Positions 59,901 to 64,000 of a stretch of 64,000 nt of DNA are shown one piece after another. Each line of letters opens with the position of its first letter. Position 1 is the stretch's first letter. The DNA is from Anaerocolumna chitinilytica (GTDB lineage: Bacteria; Bacillota; Clostridia; Lachnospirales; Lachnospiraceae). Position numbers and translations under genes: made by a program. The DNA lies in assembly GCF_014218355.1 (NCBI RefSeq), contig NZ_AP023368.1:2298001-2362000 (forward strand), written 5' to 3'. The notes beneath the pieces were generated by a model. That model was not told the DNA's origin. It saw only the letters and a program-made list of their open reading frames with translations, and did not search any database.

Positions 59901-61052
59901 CTATATATTTCTGAAGGGTCTATAAAATTCACGAATATCCTTTGCCAGAAGCTCCGGCTCTTCCATGGCTGCAAAATGTCCGCCGCGAGGCATTAAAACC
60001 CAATGGGTAATATTTAGATTCTGCTCAGCCCATTTTTTCGGAGGCAGTAATACATCAGACGGGAAAAGGGCAATACCTGTCGGGACTTCAATATATCCCA
60101 TGGGTGGCAGAGAATGGGTATTTTCATAATAAATCGCTGCTGCTGATCCAATGGTATTAGAAACCCAGTAAATCATAATGTTTGTAAGCAGCTCATCCAT
60201 GTTATAACTATGCTGGAGGTCACCGTTGCAATCGCTCCAGCCATGAAACTTTTCAATAATCCAACTGGCCAGACCAACCGGTGAGTCAGAAAGTCCATAT
60301 GCAAGAGTCTGTGGTTTGGTAGATTGAATTGACATATAAGCACCTTCATTTGATATCCAGTCCTGAGCACTTCTTTTGTATTGTAATTCTTCTTCTGTAA
60401 GCTTTGCAGTATCCTTTGAAGAAAGAAGATTTCTTAGGATACCGATGTCTGTTAGATGGATACCAATTAAAAGCTCTGGATGATTAAATGCCAAGTATCT
60501 GGTGACACCAGAGCCTACATCACCGCCGACGGCAGCAAATTTCTTATAACCTAATTCCTCGGTCATAAGTTTAGCCCAGAGTTCTGAAATCTGAAAATTG
60601 TTAATACTACGATTACGCGGCAAGGTGGAGAAACCAAATCCGGGCAATGAGGGAACGATTACATCAAAGGAATCCTTAGGGTCACCTCCGAAACGAGCAG
60701 GATCAGTAAGAAGAGGTATGATCTTCTGGTAACGTAGAAAGCTATCTGGCCAGCCATGAGTAAGGATAATTGGCATAGGGTTGGTGCCTTTACCCCTTTC
60801 ATGTACGAAGTGAATATCTGAACCCTCAATATTACAGTGAAATTGAGAAAGATGGTTTAATTCATCTTCTTGTTTACGCCAATCAAAATTCTCTCTCCAA
60901 TAAGAAAGAAGTGATTGAAAATAACCGGCTTCCGTACCTCGCTCCCAACCGGAATTTACGATTTGACCGGGCCAGCGGGTATGAGAAAGTCTATACTTCA
61001 GATCCTTTAGAACTTCATCGGATACTTTGATTTTATAAGGTTTAACAGACAT
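59901..61052 (-). CDS. Epoxide hydrolase (EHN/alpha-beta hydrolase)
   Basis: 383 residues. The N-terminal EHN segment is YKIKVSDEVLKDLKYRLSHTRWP, a lid element of microsomal-type epoxide hydrolases. The alpha/beta hydrolase core has the oxyanion motif LTHGWPDSFLRY and the nucleophile in VGGDVGSGV (aspartate). The catalytic histidine is likely in PRGGHFAAMEEPE near the C-terminus, and HLTDIGI is present. It hydrolyses epoxides to diols. An inverted repeat (GTGACA, 6 bases, TGTCAC) sits 43 bases upstream of its start. It is divergent from the GH38 gene. Confidence 0.9.
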   Translation of the reverse strand: MSVKPYKIKVSDEVLKDLKYRLSHTRWPGQIVNSGWERGTEAGYFQSLLSYWRENFDWRKQEDELNHLSQFHCNIEGSDIHFVHERGKGTNPMPIILTHGWPDSFLRYQKIIPLLTDPARFGGDPKDSFDVIVPSLPGFGFSTLPRNRSINNFQISELWAKLMTEELGYKKFAAVGGDVGSGVTRYLAFNHPELLIGIHLTDIGILRNLLSSKDTAKLTEEELQYKRSAQDWISNEGAYMSIQSTKPQTLAYGLSDSPVGLASWIIEKFHGWSDCNGDLQHSYNMDELLTNIMIYWVSNTIGSAAAIYYENTHSLPPMGYIEVPTGIALFPSDVLLPPKKWAEQNLNITHWVLMPRGGHFAAMEEPELLAKDIREFYRPFRNI

Positions 61053-61094
61053 AATGCTTCTCCTCCTCTAAATTAATATTGCAGTAGAATCTCA

Positions 61095-61112
61095 GTGACA
61101 GTAATCTGTCAC
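61095..61112. promoter_or_regulatory. Operator-like inverted repeat before the epoxide hydrolase gene
   Basis: GTGACA (61095-61100), 6 bases, TGTCAC (61107-61112): perfect 6-bp arms. It lies 43 bases upstream of the minus-strand ATG at 61052. Confidence 0.5.
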
Positions 61113-61283
61113 AGTCTTGTTGATATAAGTATACCCATTAGTCGTAATGATTCAATGCAATAAATGTAATTTCTAACTATACTATCTGTTACTAGAATAT
61201 CTGTACTCAAAGAATAATACGGTTTGTGCCTGGGAGATCTCATAGTGGAAATCAGTCGTTACTTAAATTTATTGAAAAGCAAA

Positions 61284-61428
61284 TGTAATTACAAACAAAA
61301 TTTAAATGATTAAACAAGTAATTACATAATCAGAAAAAGAACAAATAAATAACTTTACATTAAAAAAAGATAATTATATAATGTGTTTATACCTTAAATG
61401 TAAATACATATCTTACTTTGTATTTACA
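61284..61428. promoter_or_regulatory. Operator-like repeats before the GH38 gene
   Basis: TGTAAATACA (61399-61408) and TGTATTTACA (61419-61428) form a perfect 10-bp-arm inverted repeat with a 10-base spacer, 55 bases before the GH38 start. Upstream palindromes TGTAATTACA (61284-61293) and GTAATTAC (61318-61325) are similar. They may bind the GntR-type regulator whose gene begins after the mannosidase. The rest of this 430-bp divergent region shows no other feature. Confidence 0.6.
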
Positions 61429-61482
61429 CAATTAAAAAATAAAAAATTACAAATTCAAATTAATTAAGGAGGAAGCTTATTT

Positions 61483-63825
61483 GTGTTAAATCGAAAATGG
61501 ACTGTGTATATCCTGCATCATTCTCATACAGATATAGGTTATACCGATTTGCAGGAGAGAATAATTTACAATCATGTTGACTATATAAGAACAGCAGTAA
61601 AAACTGCAAAAGAAGGACACAAAACCGGAACAATCGATAAAGATTTCAAATGGAACTGTGAGACTTACTACTGTGTGGAAAGATTCTTAGAGGAAGCAAC
61701 AGAAGAAGAGAAGCAAGATTTTTATTCCATGATTAAAACAAATAATATCGGCTTATCAGCCACTTATCTTAATTTTAACGATTTAGTGGATAAAGAGATA
61801 CTAAGTAAAAGAACCAGGGAAATGGTTGAGCATTTTAAAGCCCAGGGAATTGCGGTAAAGGCTGCCATGAATGCAGATGTAAACGGGGTGTCATTGGGAA
61901 CCCTTGATGTACTTATCGATAACGGAATAGAGTTCTTTTTTACAAACATTCATACACACCATGGAATGTATCCTCTTTATCAGAATCAAAAACCTTACTT
62001 TTGGGAAAACAAAGCAGGTAAAAGGCTTCTGGTTTTTAACGGAGAGCACTATAATCTTGGCAATTTCTTGGGGTTTGCTCAAAAAACACCGATTGAGACT
62101 CTGAAGGATAATATAGTTACCTATTTGACCTCCTGTGAAGAAAATGGCTATGATTATAGCTTTATTCCTGCGTGTGTATCGGGCGTATTCAGCGATAACG
62201 CTCCCCCTAATCCTGATATTATAAGGATGATTGCAGAGTTTAATCAGATTTATGGCGATGAGATACGATTGGAAATGGTAACAATTCAAGAATTGTATGA
62301 TAAAATCAAGGAGCAGGTACAAGGAGCGCCGGTTTACAGGGGAGACTTAAATGATTGGTGGGCCAATGGTGTGGGAAGCACGCCTTATGCGGTTAAACAT
62401 TATAAAGAAGCTCAAAGGCTGTATCATTTATGTGAAAGATTGGATAACCATGGCATTGCAGGTAAAAAAGATTTAATAAGAGAAGCAGAAGATAACTTAC
62501 TGCTATATGCAGAGCATACCTGGGGTCATTCGGCTACCATTACAAATCCATATGATACCATGGTGCAGAATCTGGATATCAGAAAGACAAGCTACGCCTC
62601 AAAAGCTCATGAAGCCTCCGCAAAAAACTTAAACCGTATAGCACATAGCAGAGGAGATAAGCTCAGATACTATGATCGGAACGGAAAAGTAAAGGCCATT
62701 AATGTATCGGAGAGCAAAGGTGAAAAAGTTGTTGAATTCTATATAGAAACCGGGAAGTATTCAGGGGTAAAAGTTGTATGTGAAACCACAGGGAAGGAAA
62801 TGATTACACAATTGTCTTCCCATCCAAGAGGTGTTCTTGTCAGTTTTATTGATTCCTTTGAAGCCGGTGAAGAAAAAATTTATCGTTTTGAAGAAGCTCT
62901 GGGCAAGATTGAAGCTATCAATTCAAGAGTAGCTTATATTGGAGCGGAGAGAGTAAAAGATATTGTAAACAACTACGATCCAAGTTATAAATTACCCTAC
63001 CAACTAGAGAATGAATATTTTAAAATATCATATGAAATAGGGAAGGGTGTAACTTCTTTCTATAATAAATCAGATAAGGTTGAAATGCTGAAAACAGGAG
63101 ACGCTACCTTCTTTACACCAATCTATGAAAACACAAAGATTAGAACAAATACTTATGAAGAGAGAAGACTTCTAGGAAGAAACATAAGAGGTCTTCATGC
63201 AAAGAAATACATTGGTGATTTGACAGAGGTTAAAATCATTGAGAATGGTGTTATTTTTACTACCATTGAGCTCGTCTATGAACTGGAAGGTACCTATTTC
63301 AGTTCGGTTGTAATAAAGCTCTATAATACTCTGCCAAAGTTGGAATTTAAATATAAAATAGCTAAGAATTTATCAACGGATATTGAGAGTATCTATCTGC
63401 CGCTAACCTTAGATAATCTTGATGGGGCATTATATATTGATAAAAGCGATGCCGTTATGAGACCGGGGATTGACCAAATTCCGGGGACTTGTATGGAATA
63501 TTATCTTACGGATAACGGTCTGGCATATGTATCAAAGGAAAACACTATCCTAATACAAACGAAGGATGCACCGCTAATCTATATGGGGGAATTGAAACAC
63601 CACCCAATATTGCTTTGTGATAACAGGGAAGAGAATAATAAAAGGGATGTGTATTCCTGGATTATGAATAATACATGGGAGACGAACTTTAAGATGGACC
63701 TCTCAGGTATCACCGAGTTCTGTTATACACTTGACCTCATGAAATCAACTAATGCTGAGCAAAGTTTTCAAACAATGAAAGATAATGGTTTCGGTGTTGT
63801 GACATTTATGATTGATGAAGAGTAG
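61483..63825 (+). CDS. GH38-like alpha-mannosidase family protein
   Basis: 780 residues from GTG 61483, preceded by AAGGAGG. The N-terminal barrel carries the GH38 metal motif HHSHTDIGYTD (H-x-D), NADVNGVSLGTLDVL with the nucleophile region, NIHTHHGMYPL and FNGEHYNLGNF. It has the shape of the DUF5054/GH38-related group. Residues ~410-780 form beta-sandwich domains (KVVEFYIETGKYSG, LEFKYKIAKNLS). Without a signal peptide it should act in the cytoplasm on imported mannosides or related sugars. The GntR gene follows 85 bp later, and inverted repeats precede it, so an induced operon is likely. Confidence 0.8.
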   Translation: MLNRKWTVYILHHSHTDIGYTDLQERIIYNHVDYIRTAVKTAKEGHKTGTIDKDFKWNCETYYCVERFLEEATEEEKQDFYSMIKTNNIGLSATYLNFNDLVDKEILSKRTREMVEHFKAQGIAVKAAMNADVNGVSLGTLDVLIDNGIEFFFTNIHTHHGMYPLYQNQKPYFWENKAGKRLLVFNGEHYNLGNFLGFAQKTPIETLKDNIVTYLTSCEENGYDYSFIPACVSGVFSDNAPPNPDIIRMIAEFNQIYGDEIRLEMVTIQELYDKIKEQVQGAPVYRGDLNDWWANGVGSTPYAVKHYKEAQRLYHLCERLDNHGIAGKKDLIREAEDNLLLYAEHTWGHSATITNPYDTMVQNLDIRKTSYASKAHEASAKNLNRIAHSRGDKLRYYDRNGKVKAINVSESKGEKVVEFYIETGKYSGVKVVCETTGKEMITQLSSHPRGVLVSFIDSFEAGEEKIYRFEEALGKIEAINSRVAYIGAERVKDIVNNYDPSYKLPYQLENEYFKISYEIGKGVTSFYNKSDKVEMLKTGDATFFTPIYENTKIRTNTYEERRLLGRNIRGLHAKKYIGDLTEVKIIENGVIFTTIELVYELEGTYFSSVVIKLYNTLPKLEFKYKIAKNLSTDIESIYLPLTLDNLDGALYIDKSDAVMRPGIDQIPGTCMEYYLTDNGLAYVSKENTILIQTKDAPLIYMGELKHHPILLCDNREENNKRDVYSWIMNNTWETNFKMDLSGITEFCYTLDLMKSTNAEQSFQTMKDNGFGVVTFMIDEE

Positions 63826-63910
63826 AAAAATTAATACTATAAGTATCCCTTTTGAATTTTCCTGGATGTTTAATTGGGTTTATCTTATATAGAAAGGAGC
63901 TTTCCCAGAG

Positions 63911-64000
63911 ATGGAGTACGATTCAAATACACCTTTATATTATAAGGTGCAGAATTATATATTAGATCTTATTAAAAGCAATCAGCTGAAAGAAGGAGAT
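63911..64000 (+). CDS. GntR-family regulator, 3' end beyond window
   Basis: Thirty codons from ATG 63911 to the right edge, with GAAAGGAG about 10 bases upstream. The reading MEYDSNTPLYYKVQNYILDL followed by IKSNQLKEGD is the unmistakable opening of a GntR/HutC-type winged helix, in which PLYxKVxxYILDxIxS and a GD turn precede the recognition helix. It follows the GH38 gene closely and probably represses it through the TGTAAATACA-type inverted repeat. Confidence 0.85.
   Translation, partial: MEYDSNTPLYYKVQNYILDLIKSNQLKEGD

Noticed and set aside
1..64000. tRNA, rRNA, CRISPR, insertion sequences, prophage
   Set aside because: No cloverleaf, regular spaced repeat, transposase, integrase or phage structural gene was seen anywhere in the window.

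Overview
The window is low-GC DNA with strong Shine-Dalgarno sites. It looks like the chromosome of a spore-forming, plant-fibre-degrading Clostridia, probably a Lachnospiraceae relative of Lachnoclostridium phytofermentans or Anaerocolumna. The reasons are a GH9 cellulase with the order GH9-CBM3-X2-X2-CBM3, YesM/YesN-type two-component control of an LplB/YtcP-type sugar importer, a LysM spore-hydrolase-like protein, and a sigma-K-like promoter before a pair of probable spore-layer proteins. I see no rRNA, tRNA, CRISPR array, insertion sequence or prophage.

Layout. 1-1.3 kb: a YVTN beta-propeller gene cut by the left edge, with a small partner. 1.7-5.1 kb: SDR enzyme, small membrane protein, acetyltransferase, J-domain protein and an S41 peptidase remnant. 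5.2-18.9 kb: a carbohydrate locus with an AraC regulator, a ManD-type dehydratase, a PhnP-like phosphodiesterase overlapping an ADP-ribosylglycohydrolase, a YesM/YesN pair, a solute-binding lipoprotein, two permeases, and a second ADP-ribosylglycohydrolase-like protein fused to lectin-like domains. 19-29 kb: pectinacetylesterase-like protein, a WYL-regulated SDR/NTF2/nitroreductase operon, a TetR-Lon pair, a TetR/reductase pair and several small genes. 30-36 kb: a two-component system with an FtsX-type ABC exporter, and a MerR-TipAS regulator. 36-47 kb: secreted enzymes (CBM12/crystallin/lysozyme-like, GH43-CBM35, GH71/99-like, GH9) and a LysM protein with a GH18-like fold. 47-50.7 kb: a vanR-vanS-vanY-vanZ-like cluster without vanHAX. 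51-52 kb: tandem probable spore-layer proteins, one with an RDYN repeat. 52-64 kb: TetR/SDR pair, a second RsmH, GH13 alpha-glucosidase, a CheX-like protein, Big2 protein, UvrC-like GIY-YIG protein, epoxide hydrolase, GH38-like mannosidase and a GntR regulator cut by the right edge.

The most unusual unit is the 5.2-18.9 kb locus. It combines sugar import with two ADP-ribosylglycohydrolase-fold proteins and a cyclic-phosphodiesterase-like enzyme, and its substrate is not obvious. The window also holds several regulator-operator pairs that can be read directly: two identical WYL-type operators, two TetR palindromes around tetR-lon, a box shared by vanR-like and vanY-like promoters, a 10-bp-arm inverted repeat before the GH38 gene, and a sigma-K-like promoter.
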